Source: an uncultured Granulosicoccaceae bacterium
GTDB taxonomy: Bacteria > Pseudomonadota > Gammaproteobacteria > Granulosicoccales > Granulosicoccaceae
Length of the DNA stretch: 64,000 nt
NCBI GenBank assembly: GCA_938035945.1
Contig: CALHOU010000048.1
Span: 1-64,000, forward strand
Direction of reading: 5' to 3'
Part shown: positions 35,997-45,614 of the stretch, piece after piece
How the letters are laid out: every line of letters begins with the position of its first letter
Numbering within the stretch: the stretch's first letter is position 1
The notes under the pieces: generated by a model
Seen by the model: only the letters and a program-made list of their open reading frames with translations
The model's database searches: none
What the model was told of the DNA's origin: nothing
Translations under genes and position numbers: made by a program

Positions 35997-36996
35997 TTAC
36001 GTCTGATTTAATCTCGTCGAGTTCGTGCAAATCTTCTCGCTTATGCGCATCGAAGGCTTTTTCGATGCCTTTCGCATCATGCAACGTACGAATGCGTGCG
36101 AACAGTGACTGAGCTTGCGGATAGTTGCGCTTTAGATAAGCTAACCACTGCTTTGTGCGATTACCAATGTGCCGTTCACTATTCTGATCGCTGCAGATAA
36201 ACTGATCGCGTACCTCTTCAACCAGTAAATGCCATGCCATAGGCGCTGATGTTTCATCGTTTTGATGAATGCGTTTTGCCAAATCCGGTGCCGACAATGC
36301 ACCTCGTCCCAGCATCACATGCGAACAAGTACTGCGCTGCATTGCCGCAACGCTGTCCGCCACATCCCAGATTTCGCCGTTGATTATTGTATTGGTTCGT
36401 CTCTTATCATCCATCACCGGACGAACGGCATCCCAGTAGGCCGGTGGCTTATAACCATTAAATTTAGTTCGCGCATGAATAGCCAGTTCCGTCGCGCCAG
36501 CCTTGTGCACCCCGTCAACAATTTCTGCCAGGGAATTATAATCGTCGTAGCCAAGGCGTATTTTCGCAGTAACCGGAACCTGAGCTGGCACAGCGTCACG
36601 CACCGCTTGAACAATGCCTGCAACCGTTTGTGGCTCACGCAGCAAAATTGACCCACCCATACTGTTATTGACCGTTTTGGCTGGGCAACCAAAGTTCAGA
36701 TCGATACCGTGGGCACCGAGTGCGACTGCCCTTAGCGCGTTAACCGCGAGCGCTTTGGGGTCGCTGCCCAACAACTGAACGTAGACTGGGGTACCTGCCG
36801 GAGTGCATCCAGAGCCAAGCAGCTCTGGGCACAATCGAAAAAACACCCTTTCAGGCAAGAGCACGTCAGTCACCCGGACAAATTCTGTAACGCAACGCGA
36901 ATAACCACCAATACTGGTTAAGCGCGCACGCATCGGTGCATCAATCACCCCTTCCATCGGCGCAAGGATGATCTGTTTAGCGTAGGATTCGGTCAC
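35986..36996 (-). CDS. dusC: tRNA-dihydrouridine(16) synthase
   Basis: A 336-residue FMN enzyme that reduces uridine 16 in tRNA using NADPH. The barrel begins with ILAPMEGVIDAPMR, the catalytic Cys is in NFGCPAKTVN, and IKGRTKF-type FMN/phosphate segments follow (AIHARTKFNGYK; INGEIWD; MLGRGAL). The APMEGV start marks the DusC subgroup rather than DusA/B (APM(V/A)). A C-terminal helical tRNA-binding domain covers about the last 80 residues. The start codon is GTG at 36996. Confidence 0.9.
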   Translation of the reverse strand: MTESYAKQIILAPMEGVIDAPMRARLTSIGGYSRCVTEFVRVTDVLLPERVFFRLCPELLGSGCTPAGTPVYVQLLGSDPKALAVNALRAVALGAHGIDLNFGCPAKTVNNSMGGSILLREPQTVAGIVQAVRDAVPAQVPVTAKIRLGYDDYNSLAEIVDGVHKAGATELAIHARTKFNGYKPPAYWDAVRPVMDDKRRTNTIINGEIWDVADSVAAMQRSTCSHVMLGRGALSAPDLAKRIHQNDETSAPMAWHLLVEEVRDQFICSDQNSERHIGNRTKQWLAYLKRNYPQAQSLFARIRTLHDAKGIEKAFDAHKREDLHELDEIKSDVTIH

Positions 36997-37113
36997 AAAT
37001 TTATCTTTAATCGCCGTTCAGGAGTAATAACTCAACCCACCAAGCCACTGGCACGAGCACAAGGTGCCGCTTGGGATTACAATAGTACGTTGAGTCCCGC
37101 CGTTTGTGCACAC

Positions 37114-37971
37114 ATGATTATCGGTTATACCCATCATCTTCGCGTTTCGAGAACCGATCCAGACACCATCTGGCTCGCGCACCCGAATGTGGGCGACGAT
37201 ACGGGCGTAGACGACAAAGCGATTCCGCTTCCCTTCGATGAGGCAATGCACGCGCAAGTGGGTGATCAGCTCAAAGTGTTTGTGTACTCAGACACACAAG
37301 CGAACCCTGTTGCCACGACAAAAATCCCTGTGATTACACTCGGCCAGTGCGCTTGCCTGAAAGTACGCTCATCCACAGAACTGGGCGCGTTTCTAGAATG
37401 GGGAATAGATAAAGATTTGTTGCTGCCGTTCAACGAACAACGTCGCCCAGTGCAAGAGGGCAATAAAGAAAGTGTGTTGGTATATTTGGATAACAGTGGC
37501 AGGCTTGCGGCGAGTAGCAGACTGGATAAACACTTGAATGAAACCGATGACGGTTTTGCAGCATGGCAAAAGGTATCACTATTAATTTTCCAGCGCACCG
37601 ACCTCGGTTTCAAGGCAGTGGTAGATGATCGCGCCATTGGCTTATTATATAACGATGAAATATTTAGCCCAATTAGAGTCGGCCAAACCACAGCTGGCTA
37701 CATTAAACGATTAAGACAAGATCACCGAATTGATCTAGCTTTGCAACCACCCAGTGATCAGATAAAAGCTGAGCTCACAGATATCATTATGCAATACATG
37801 GAAGCGCATGATGGCGTGTCCATGCTCACCGACAAAAGCGATCCAGAAGCAATATACGCACAGTTTGGTGTGAGTAAGAAAAACTTCAAACGCGCATTGA
37901 GTGCTTTGTACAAACAACGTCGCATCGTTATCGAAGATAATCATGTCCGTTTGACGTCAAACGCGAAGTAG
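37114..37971 (+). CDS. CvfB-like S1/RNA-binding protein
   Basis: A 285-residue protein with the tandem S1-like domain layout of CvfB/YitL: IPLPFDEAMHAQVGDQLKVFVYSD (first), GAFLEWGIDKDLLLPFNEQRRPVQEGNKESVLVY (second), a third around GLLYNDEIFSPIRVG, and a C-terminal winged helix (YAQFGVSKKNFKRALSAL). These proteins bind RNA and may affect gene expression; the exact role is unknown. I chose ATG 37114; a TTG at 37090 is in frame but adds nothing conserved. It starts 117 bases after the divergent dusC start and is followed by an RbgA-like GTPase after six bases. Confidence 0.85.
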   Translation: MIIGYTHHLRVSRTDPDTIWLAHPNVGDDTGVDDKAIPLPFDEAMHAQVGDQLKVFVYSDTQANPVATTKIPVITLGQCACLKVRSSTELGAFLEWGIDKDLLLPFNEQRRPVQEGNKESVLVYLDNSGRLAASSRLDKHLNETDDGFAAWQKVSLLIFQRTDLGFKAVVDDRAIGLLYNDEIFSPIRVGQTTAGYIKRLRQDHRIDLALQPPSDQIKAELTDIIMQYMEAHDGVSMLTDKSDPEAIYAQFGVSKKNFKRALSALYKQRRIVIEDNHVRLTSNAK

Positions 37972-37977
37972 ATAAAC

Positions 37978-38916
37978 ATGGCAATACAATGGTTTCCAGG
38001 GCATATGCACAAAGCCCGCAAAGAAATGGCCATGGTCTTACCCGACACCGATGTTATTGTGGAAGTGTTGGATGCCAGAATCCCTTTTAGCAGCGAAAAC
38101 CCCATGCTCGAACAATTGCGTGGACACAAGCCATGCTTAAAAGTGCTGACCAAATCAGACTTGGCGGATGATGAGTTAACGCAAGTCTGGTTGAACAACT
38201 ACGAATCGGACACAACAAAATCCATTCAAATAAGTTCGCACGACCCATTAAGCATTAAAGCGATGCAACCCTTACTTAAAACCATGGTCACGCCGTCACA
38301 GTCGCGGGTGAACCCTTTTGTTGTGATGGTGGTCGGTATTCCTAACGTCGGTAAGTCCACGCTGATTAATTTACTCGCCGGTAGAACCGTTGCTAAAACC
38401 GGCAACGAACCGGCCATCACCAAACGCCAGCAACACATTTCCTTAAGTGATCACTGGGTGTTACGCGACACACCCGGTGTGCTTTGGCCTAATGTCGATA
38501 ATCCCAAAAGTGGTTACCGATTAGCGGCAACAGGCGCGATACGCGACACCGCCATGGACAGCGCCGATGTCGCTGCTCACCTTCTTGACTACGTATGTGT
38601 TAATTATCCGGAACAACTGCAACAACGTTACAACGTCGATCTACCATTAGATGATAGTGTGGGCACGCTTGAGGCTATTGGCCGTTCTCGTGGCTGCATT
38701 GGTGGCGGCGGCATGGTTGACTTTGACCGGGCAGCACGCTTGTTACTCACCGAATTTCGTGCAGGTCAAATTGGCAAAATGACTTTGGAGAATCCAGACA
38801 TGCAACGAAAGGAGCTCAAGGAAGTCGAACTTAGTCGGATTGAAAAAGCGCAAAAAAAAGAAGAAAAAAAAGCGGCCAGAAAAGCTGCCCGCAACAAACG
38901 AAACTCCAGAGGGTAA
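37978..38916 (+). CDS. RbgA/YlqF-type ribosome-assembly GTPase
   Basis: A 312-residue circularly permuted GTPase. The G4 motif TKSD comes first, followed by G1 GIPNVGKST and G3 DTPGV. The N-terminus WFPGHMHKARKEM is the RbgA signature. It helps large-subunit assembly. The C-terminal tail (from about 280) is strongly Lys/Arg-rich and probably contacts rRNA. The CvfB-like gene ends six bases before it and an MFS gene starts directly after its stop, so the three are probably one transcript. Confidence 0.92.
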   Translation: MAIQWFPGHMHKARKEMAMVLPDTDVIVEVLDARIPFSSENPMLEQLRGHKPCLKVLTKSDLADDELTQVWLNNYESDTTKSIQISSHDPLSIKAMQPLLKTMVTPSQSRVNPFVVMVVGIPNVGKSTLINLLAGRTVAKTGNEPAITKRQQHISLSDHWVLRDTPGVLWPNVDNPKSGYRLAATGAIRDTAMDSADVAAHLLDYVCVNYPEQLQQRYNVDLPLDDSVGTLEAIGRSRGCIGGGGMVDFDRAARLLLTEFRAGQIGKMTLENPDMQRKELKEVELSRIEKAQKKEEKKAARKAARNKRNSRG

Positions 38917-40125
38917 ATGAACACTTCAAAATCAGGTTTGCCCTTAACAGTAAAGCTACTGTCGCTTTGCAACGCCTATATGTACATTGGCGCATCCATG
39001 CTCATCACCGTTTCCGCTTTGATCGGGTTTGAACTTGCACCCGACAAGCGACTCACGACCCTTCCATTGGCTCTACAGTTTTTTGCCATCATGTGTACAA
39101 GCTTTCCCGCCTCACTCATCATGGGCAAGTTGGGCCGCAAAATCGGTTTTCTGTTAGCGGGAGGTATTGGTGTTGTTGGTGCGAGTATTGCCATTTGGTC
39201 CATATTACATGGCAGCTTTTACGGCTACTGTGTTGCGACCGTGTGCTTCGGTATTTTCGCAGGCTTTGCTAACTACTATCGATTCACGGCGGCCGAAGTC
39301 GTGGACTCATCAAATAAAAGTTTGGCCATCTCCTTCGTGATGGCCGGTGGTGTTATTGCCGCATTCATCGGACCCAACCTTGCCTATTGGAGTAGCGGCA
39401 TGTTTAGTGACCACGCGTTCGCTGGTCCGTTTGTGGTGCTCATGGGTGTGTATATATTGTCAATGTGCACCATTGCGTTCGCCGATCTTCCGGTTTTGAA
39501 TACGCACATTGTTAAGGGTGATAAGTCATCCCGACCGTTAATCGAGTTGATTAGCCAACCTATTTTTATTGTCGCCGTAGCTTGCCAAATGCTGGGCTAT
39601 GGGGCGATGAACTTTGTCATGTCATCTACACCGCTTGCCATGGATGTGCACAACTACGGAATGGCTGACACGGCAACCGTTATTCAATGGCATGTGGTCG
39701 CCATGTTTGCCCCGTCTTTTGTTACTGGGCGATTAATAAAAAGGCTCGGTATTGTGCCTGTGTTAATCGCAGGTGCACTGTTTGGTTTTGCCAGCATCGC
39801 CATTAACCTACTCGCGCCAATTAGTGTGGCAAATTTTGTCATTGCGCTTGTGTCGCTTGGTATTAGCTGGAATTTTTTATATGTCGGTGGCACCACCTTA
39901 CTCACTGACGCCTACAGCCCAGCTGAAAAAACACGGGCCCAAGGTGTGAACGATTTAATTGTGTTCAGCACCGTTACCCTTACCGCGTTGACCACTGGCA
40001 CAGTGCATCACTTATGGGGATGGCAAGTGGTTAACTTGATGGCTTTGCCGATGCTACTGATTGCCCTGATTGCTATCTTGTGGCTGTGGATGTCACACCG
40101 CTCAACGCTTGTGCAAGCCACCTGA
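38917..40125 (+). CDS. MFS transporter
   Basis: A 402-residue inner-membrane protein with about twelve hydrophobic segments in two halves and a GKLGRKIGFLL cytoplasmic loop (MFS loop 2-3 motif). The second half has RLIKRLGIVPVLIAGAL, the matching loop. The start ATG directly follows the stop of the GTPase gene (no gap), so translation is coupled. Substrate unknown. Confidence 0.88.
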   Translation: MNTSKSGLPLTVKLLSLCNAYMYIGASMLITVSALIGFELAPDKRLTTLPLALQFFAIMCTSFPASLIMGKLGRKIGFLLAGGIGVVGASIAIWSILHGSFYGYCVATVCFGIFAGFANYYRFTAAEVVDSSNKSLAISFVMAGGVIAAFIGPNLAYWSSGMFSDHAFAGPFVVLMGVYILSMCTIAFADLPVLNTHIVKGDKSSRPLIELISQPIFIVAVACQMLGYGAMNFVMSSTPLAMDVHNYGMADTATVIQWHVVAMFAPSFVTGRLIKRLGIVPVLIAGALFGFASIAINLLAPISVANFVIALVSLGISWNFLYVGGTTLLTDAYSPAEKTRAQGVNDLIVFSTVTLTALTTGTVHHLWGWQVVNLMALPMLLIALIAILWLWMSHRSTLVQAT

Positions 40126-40335
40126 ACCACGACCCATCCACAGAACAATCAACTCCGCCCCACTCGTGCTCACATCTTGTGAGCTTGCGCCCATCCAAAT
40201 TTACAAACCACACCCCTAACTGTCGATAAAAAAACAGTTACGGCATTTGTAACTATAGGAGCCGTGAAGAGCTCCGCAGTTTCTAACGAATAAAAACAAC
40301 GATGTTAGCGTGCTGAGAGGTGCGTTGGAGAAAGC

Positions 40336-40701
40336 ATGTCTCGCTTCAGAAACGGCGCTGTATTCGCCACTCTACTCAGTGCTTTGTGGGTCTCAGGTTG
40401 TGCCACGGCACCGCCGAAAGAAGAAACAGCTGAGCTGCAACTTGCGGCAATTCAACGCTGGAGCGCTTGCCTTGAGCGCCATGCAGGCACCATGAACACA
40501 CCGATGATTGAAGTCAGTAAACTGATGAATCACGATTGTGAGGGATATAAAAGAGATATCATTGCCTTATTTCCACCTCATCTATCCGATCAGGTAGATG
40601 CAATGCTGGTCAACAGTGCGCATCAGCATATTGACGCTCGACTCAATCAAAACCGAGCAAGCGCTCAGTCAGACGATCTTGTTAACGCAGCATTGCGATA
40701 G
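40336..40701 (+). CDS. Small hypothetical lipoprotein
   Basis: A 121-residue protein with a lipoprotein signal (LSALWVSGC). The mature part is helical and polar with two more Cys (ACLER and HDCEGY), which may form a disulfide bond. No family recognised. It lies alone after the MFS gene, 210 bases downstream. Confidence 0.6.
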   Translation: MSRFRNGAVFATLLSALWVSGCATAPPKEETAELQLAAIQRWSACLERHAGTMNTPMIEVSKLMNHDCEGYKRDIIALFPPHLSDQVDAMLVNSAHQHIDARLNQNRASAQSDDLVNAALR

Positions 40702-40816
40702 AGCCATTTTTCTGCCATGCGGGCATTCCCTAGCACCGGTAGCCACAATTTGGGCATGATATGTGACATAGTAATCTGGTAAGTACAATTGACTAACTAT
40801 CCAGAGGATCCATCAC

Positions 40817-41488
40817 ATGAAGACACAGCTCCTGGCTGTTGCCCTTGCCGGCGCACTGTCAACCAGTGCATTTGCTGCCGACACCGCACTCGAGTCCGAC
40901 CAAGACAAACTTAGCTATGGTCTGGGCATGATCATTGGTGAGCGTGTTTTGAAAAACTACGGTGACCTGAACTACGACATCCTGCTCGAAGCCATGAAGG
41001 CTCAAAACGAAGGTGAAGCAACCTTGCTTACCATCGATGAAGCGCAAAACATCATGCGTGAGCAACAAATGAAAGCAGCTGAGGAAAAAGCAGCAGCGGC
41101 CAAAGTTGAAGGTGAAAAATTCCTCGTTGATAACGCTGCCCGTGAAGGCGTATCCGTGACCGACAGCGGATTGCAATACGAAGTGCTAACGGCTGCAGAA
41201 GGCGCGAAGCCAACTATCGACGACACTGTCACGGTTCACTATGTGGGCACATTGATCGGCGGTCAAGAATTCGACAGCTCTATCGCTCGCGGCGAACCTG
41301 CACAATTCCCACTAAAAGGCGTTATCCCTGGTTGGACCGAAGGCCTACAGCTAATGAACGTTGGCAGTAAGTTCCGCTTTGTCATTCCGTCTGATCTGGC
41401 TTACGGTGATCGTGGTGCTGGTCAAAACATTGGCCCTGGTGAAACTTTGGTATTTGAAGTGGAGCTGCTGGAAATTAAAGGCCAATAG
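40817..41488 (+). CDS. Mip/FkpA-like periplasmic FKBP isomerase
   Basis: A 223-residue exported peptidyl-prolyl isomerase. The signal peptide ends in TSAFAADT. The N-terminal helical dimerisation arm (about 25-105) contains LSYGLGMIIGERV and a long helix rich in Ala/Glu/Lys. The FKBP domain follows (VTVHYVGTLIGGQEFDSS, FPLKGVIPGWTEGLQLM, IPSDLAYGDRGAG). It probably folds periplasmic or outer-membrane proteins. GAGGA lies nine bases upstream of the start. Confidence 0.93.
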   Translation: MKTQLLAVALAGALSTSAFAADTALESDQDKLSYGLGMIIGERVLKNYGDLNYDILLEAMKAQNEGEATLLTIDEAQNIMREQQMKAAEEKAAAAKVEGEKFLVDNAAREGVSVTDSGLQYEVLTAAEGAKPTIDDTVTVHYVGTLIGGQEFDSSIARGEPAQFPLKGVIPGWTEGLQLMNVGSKFRFVIPSDLAYGDRGAGQNIGPGETLVFEVELLEIKGQ

Positions 41489-41622
41489 CCCCAGCACCTG
41501 CGGTTTGATTGGGTTGCTTGCCCTTTGTTGCCTATTATTTCCCGAACCCGCAAAGTTGGATCGGGATTTGCAATATTACTGGGGCAAGCTTCGTAACCTT
41601 GCAACCAATCAGAAGAAATCCG

Positions 41623-41660
41623 AACCCGGCTCTCTGCCAATCCAGAAGTCGGGTTTTCTT
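41623..41660. terminator. Likely bidirectional terminator between fkpA-like and GMC genes
   Basis: AACCCG (41623-41628) pairs with CGGGTT (41650-41655) around a 21-base loop. On the plus strand it is followed by TTCTTTTG. It lies between two convergent genes and only eight bases from the stop of the minus-strand gene. A second stem, TCCCGA/TCGGGA (41540-41566), lies just upstream. Confidence 0.45.
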
Positions 41661-41667
41661 TTGCCTG

Positions 41668-43362
41668 CTATAAAGTCGTAGCTTCTACGTTTCTTTGCTT
41701 ATTTTCCCAGTCTTTAGCTATCCATGTTTGCACGTCTGCCTGCTCCGGCAACAACTCGCCTTTGATGATGTCGGCTGCACGCTCAGCAATCATGATGGTC
41801 GGACCATTCAAGTTGCCGTTGGTGATACTTGGAAAAATAGATGAATCCACCACCCGCAGCGCATCCACACCACGCACCCGACAGTGTTCATCCAATACGG
41901 CCATGGCATCGTTGTCACTGCCCATTTTTACCGAGCAAGAAGGATGATAAGCACTTTCAACGTTTTGTCTAACCCACGTATCAATTTGCTCATCGCTTTG
42001 TATGTCTTTACCTGGCTGGATCTCATCACCGCGAAATTCTGACATTGCATCTTGACCCAATATCTCACGCGTTAGCCTGATGGTGTCGCGCCAATCCTGT
42101 ACGTCTTGCTCGTGTTTTAGATAGTTAAAAAGAATGTGTGGTTTTGCCCGCGGGTCACTCGATGCAATAGCAATTCGACCGCGGCTCCATGGATTATTCG
42201 GCCCAACATGTACTTGATAACCATCGCCATCGAAAGCAGCACGACCATCGTAGCGCATAGCACCAGGTAAGAAGTGATACTGCACATTGGGCGACTTAAG
42301 CCCTGCACGTGATCGTATAAACGCGCATGATTCAAAATGATTGGTAGCACCGAGCCCGGACTTATTTAACAGCCACTGCGCACCAATTAAACCTTTTGAA
42401 AATAAACCCAATTTTCGATTTAACGAAACCGGTTGCTTGCAACGGTACTGAAAATACACTTCTAAATGATCTTGCAGATTCTCACCAACGCCCGGACTGT
42501 CAACGCGCACATTAACATCGGCATCGGCCAGTACTTTTGCGGGCCCAATGCCTGAGCGCTGCAGAATCGTCGGCGAACCAATTGAACCTGCAGACAATAT
42601 CACTTCGGTATTGGCAAAGATCTTCATCTGCCGGCCACCAGATTGATAGCGCATACCAATGGCCCGCAAGCCATCAAAGATAATCTCATCTGCCAAGGTG
42701 TTTGGTATAACGGTCAAGTTTTTACGATGCTTGGCAGGCTTTAAATACGCATTGGCCGTAGACCAACGCACACCGTCTTTAACACTCATGTGCATTTGCC
42801 CGAAGCCTTCTTGCTGGTAACCGTTATAGTCTTTTGTTTCTGGGTAACCAGCATCTTTACCCGCTTCAATAAACGATTCATATAACGGGTTAAGCTTCAT
42901 GTCGTTACCGGTGCAAATCGCCAAAGGCCCATTAGCGCCACGATAGTCATCCGCACCATGTACCCAGCTTTCCATTTTTTTGTAGTAGGGTAAACAAGAT
43001 TTGTAATTCCACCCGGCAGCACCTGCCTCTTCCCAGGCATTGATATCGCACGCGTGACCGCGCACAAACACCATTCCATTGATAGACGATGAACCACCCA
43101 ATACTTTGCCACGCGGGCAATCCATCCTCCTATCATCCAGGTATGGCTCGGGTTCGGATTCAAAACCCCAGTTGTACTTATCCATATTCATCGGAATAGA
43201 CAGGGCGGTTGGCATTTGTATAAAAATACTTTTATCAGAGCCACCCGCCTCTAACAGCGCAACGCGAACATCAGCATTTTCAGTCAATCGATTTGCCAGT
43301 ACACAACCGGCAGAACCGGCACCAACAATCACGTAATCAAATTGGGATTCAGGATTTTTCAT
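41668..43362 (-). CDS. GMC oxidoreductase (choline dehydrogenase-like)
   Basis: A 564-residue FAD enzyme of the glucose-methanol-choline group. The FAD motif is [16 protein letters not shown], followed by LEAGG and the GMC signature [15 protein letters not shown]. The C-terminal HPSCSVKMG and [19 protein letters not shown] include the catalytic His/Asn region. It matches BetA-type alcohol dehydrogenases that oxidise choline or other primary alcohols. It lies three bases after mttB on the same strand, in one operon with it. No betaine aldehyde dehydrogenase is nearby, so the choline assignment is uncertain. Confidence 0.88.
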   Translation of the reverse strand: MKNPESQFDYVIVGAGSAGCVLANRLTENADVRVALLEAGGSDKSIFIQMPTALSIPMNMDKYNWGFESEPEPYLDDRRMDCPRGKVLGGSSSINGMVFVRGHACDINAWEEAGAAGWNYKSCLPYYKKMESWVHGADDYRGANGPLAICTGNDMKLNPLYESFIEAGKDAGYPETKDYNGYQQEGFGQMHMSVKDGVRWSTANAYLKPAKHRKNLTVIPNTLADEIIFDGLRAIGMRYQSGGRQMKIFANTEVILSAGSIGSPTILQRSGIGPAKVLADADVNVRVDSPGVGENLQDHLEVYFQYRCKQPVSLNRKLGLFSKGLIGAQWLLNKSGLGATNHFESCAFIRSRAGLKSPNVQYHFLPGAMRYDGRAAFDGDGYQVHVGPNNPWSRGRIAIASSDPRAKPHILFNYLKHEQDVQDWRDTIRLTREILGQDAMSEFRGDEIQPGKDIQSDEQIDTWVRQNVESAYHPSCSVKMGSDNDAMAVLDEHCRVRGVDALRVVDSSIFPSITNGNLNGPTIMIAERAADIIKGELLPEQADVQTWIAKDWENKQRNVEATTL

Positions 43363-43365
43363 GGT

Positions 43366-44898
43366 TTAAAAGTCAGTTGCGACGCCACCTTGTGCTTTTC
43401 GTGTTGAAATAAACGCATCAAGCTCTTCTCTTAATGCAACATCCAAGTCAGGTTGTTCATACGCTGTTAAGCGCTGTTTCCAAACTTGATTCGCTTTTTG
43501 AAAAGCGGTCGGCTCACCGGCTTCTTGCCAGGATTCAAAATTACGCCAGTCACTCAAGATGGGGGCGTAAAACGCGTCTTTATAACGATCTTGCGTGTGT
43601 TGCGTACCGAAGAAGTGTCCACCCGGACCAACTTCATCAATGGCCTGCAGCGCGAAGGAATCTTCAGAGAAATCCAAGGGCGTAAGGTAAGACTCAACCA
43701 TTTGTAATAATTCGATGTCGAGTATGGTTTTCTCAAACGAGCAACATAGGCCCCCTTCCATCCAACCGGCACCGTGCTTTAACATATGCATACCACTATT
43801 GACCGCACCCCATAGCGAGAACACGCTTTCGTATGCGGCCTGCGCATCAACCGTATTCGCAGCACACACATTTGAGGTTCTATACGGCACATTATAACGC
43901 CGCGCAAGTTGGCCACCAACCAGTTGTGCTTTCATGTATTCAGGGGTACCAAAGGCAGGCGACCCAGACTTCATATCCACATTAGAGGTAAAACCACCGT
44001 AAACAACCGGCGAGCCTGCGCGAACCATTTGACTAAAGGCAATACCTGCCAGAGCTTCTGCATTTTGCAGAACCAATGCGCCTGCGATGGTTATCGGTGC
44101 CATCGCACCCGCCAATGTAAACGGTGTAATAACCACCGCTTGCCCCATCGACGACATTTCAATAATGCCTTGCATCATAGGTATATCGAGTTGCAGTGGA
44201 GAATTAGTATTGATCACCGTCCATACAGAAGGCTCATGTTTTAACTGTTCCGCACTCACACCTCGGGCGATGCGCACCATTTCTATGGCATCCTGATTAC
44301 GCTCTGCACCCAGTGAATAAATACAAAAGGCTTTATCGGTCAGCGTGAGTAAATCATCAATGCAATCTAAGTGACGGATGGATGGGTGCAGGTCAACGGG
44401 TTCGCACGGATAACCACCATTCATATGCAAGACGTTATGCATTTGCGAAAGGCGCAAGAAGTTTTGATAATCTTCACGGTTGCCGGTACGTCGGCCACGA
44501 TCCATACACGATGCGTTGGGTGCACTGGCCATCATGCAAAACGTGAGCTTGTCGTCACCAATATGCACGTTATGGGCTGGGTTGCGCGCATGCATCGTAA
44601 ACGATGACGGCGCTTTCTTCATGTAGGTATCGATGAGTTCAGCATCGAAATGAACCATGTGAGTAGATTCGTTGACATCAGCGCCTGCGTCTTTAAAAAT
44701 TGCGCGCGCACCTTCGTGCAACACACAAATGCCAGTTTCCTTTAGTACCCGTAGTGATGCATTGTGAAGAGCTTCTATTTCATCTTCTGACGCCGCCGTT
44801 AACGGCGGGGTTTGTCGCAGTGGTTGGGCAAACGGTTTTTGCTCAATCGCGGATGCTGATGGTGCCGTACGCCGACCTCTGCGAGCACGTCTGGTCAT
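43366..44898 (-). CDS. MttB-family (trimethylamine-type) methyltransferase, non-pyrrolysine
   Basis: A 510-residue protein of the trimethylamine methyltransferase family. The full frame is open with no internal TAG, so unlike archaeal MttB it does not use pyrrolysine. Family blocks seen: [54 protein letters not shown] and [15 protein letters not shown]. Non-pyrrolysine members demethylate glycine betaine or other quaternary amines and pass the methyl group to a corrinoid protein. No corrinoid protein gene is adjacent. The N-terminus is strongly basic (TRRARRGRR). Its start overlaps the upp stop by four bases (ATGA). Confidence 0.9.
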   Translation of the reverse strand: MTRRARRGRRTAPSASAIEQKPFAQPLRQTPPLTAASEDEIEALHNASLRVLKETGICVLHEGARAIFKDAGADVNESTHMVHFDAELIDTYMKKAPSSFTMHARNPAHNVHIGDDKLTFCMMASAPNASCMDRGRRTGNREDYQNFLRLSQMHNVLHMNGGYPCEPVDLHPSIRHLDCIDDLLTLTDKAFCIYSLGAERNQDAIEMVRIARGVSAEQLKHEPSVWTVINTNSPLQLDIPMMQGIIEMSSMGQAVVITPFTLAGAMAPITIAGALVLQNAEALAGIAFSQMVRAGSPVVYGGFTSNVDMKSGSPAFGTPEYMKAQLVGGQLARRYNVPYRTSNVCAANTVDAQAAYESVFSLWGAVNSGMHMLKHGAGWMEGGLCCSFEKTILDIELLQMVESYLTPLDFSEDSFALQAIDEVGPGGHFFGTQHTQDRYKDAFYAPILSDWRNFESWQEAGEPTAFQKANQVWKQRLTAYEQPDLDVALREELDAFISTRKAQGGVATDF

Positions 44899-45554
44899 TT
44901 CGTACCGAAGATCCGATCACCGGCATCACCAAGACCCGGTACGATATAGCCGTGATCGTTTAAGTGTGAGTCGACAGCTGCGGTGACGATCGGCACGTCA
45001 GGGTGAGCTTTATTAAATGCCTCAATCCCCTCAGGCGCTGATATCAAACATACCATGCGCATGTTCACCGCACCATCGTCTTTAAGTTTTTGCACAGCCG
45101 CAATCGCCGAATTCGCGGTCGCAAGCATGGGGTCGACCACAACGATTAAGCGCTGACCCATACTGTGCGGCACCTTGTAGTAGTACTCTACCGCCTGCAG
45201 CGTTTCTGGGTCACGGTACAACCCCACGTGCCCGACACGCGCCGATGGAATCACATCCAGCATGCCGTCTAGTAAGCCGTTGCCTGCACGTAATATGGAT
45301 ATAAACGCAAGCTTCTTACCCTGTAAAACCGGCGCATCCATTGCTTCAACTGGTGTTTCAATGTGTTTTTCTTCCAGCGGCAAATCACGGCACACTTCAA
45401 AACACAACAACCAAGAAATTTCGCGAAGCAAACTTCGGAACGCGGTCACAGGTTGCTCTTTTTGCCGCATCAAAGTTAACTTGTGCTGCACCAACGGGTG
45501 CTCAACCAGAGTTACTTTAAGGCCTTTTTCATTGAGTTGTTTTTGAGTGTGCAT
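44895..45554 (-). CDS. upp: Uracil phosphoribosyltransferase
   Basis: A 219-residue type I PRTase that makes UMP from uracil and PRPP. The PRPP loop is [13 protein letters not shown], the N-terminal [11 protein letters not shown] is the usual start, and the C-terminal [16 protein letters not shown] is the uracil-binding hood. The length is close to other bacterial Upp. It is followed by mttB with a four-base overlap and preceded by ettA with a 60-base gap on the same strand. Co-translation with mttB is unusual, since upp is most often next to a uracil permease. Confidence 0.96.
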   Translation of the reverse strand: MHTQKQLNEKGLKVTLVEHPLVQHKLTLMRQKEQPVTAFRSLLREISWLLCFEVCRDLPLEEKHIETPVEAMDAPVLQGKKLAFISILRAGNGLLDGMLDVIPSARVGHVGLYRDPETLQAVEYYYKVPHSMGQRLIVVVDPMLATANSAIAAVQKLKDDGAVNMRMVCLISAPEGIEAFNKAHPDVPIVTAAVDSHLNDHGYIVPGLGDAGDRIFGTK

Positions 45555-45614
45555 AGTTTTAATGGTTGTGTTTTGTTAAACGAACATGCGGCCATCGCAG
45601 GCGCTTGCTAAATA

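Noticed and set aside
41540-41566. TCCCGA/TCGGGA stem as the main terminator of the FKBP gene
   Set aside because: The stem is short and not followed by T residues; the stem at 41623-41655 fits better.
43366-44898. Pyrrolysine-containing trimethylamine methyltransferase
   Set aside because: There is no in-frame TAG in the gene; the frame is continuous over 510 codons.
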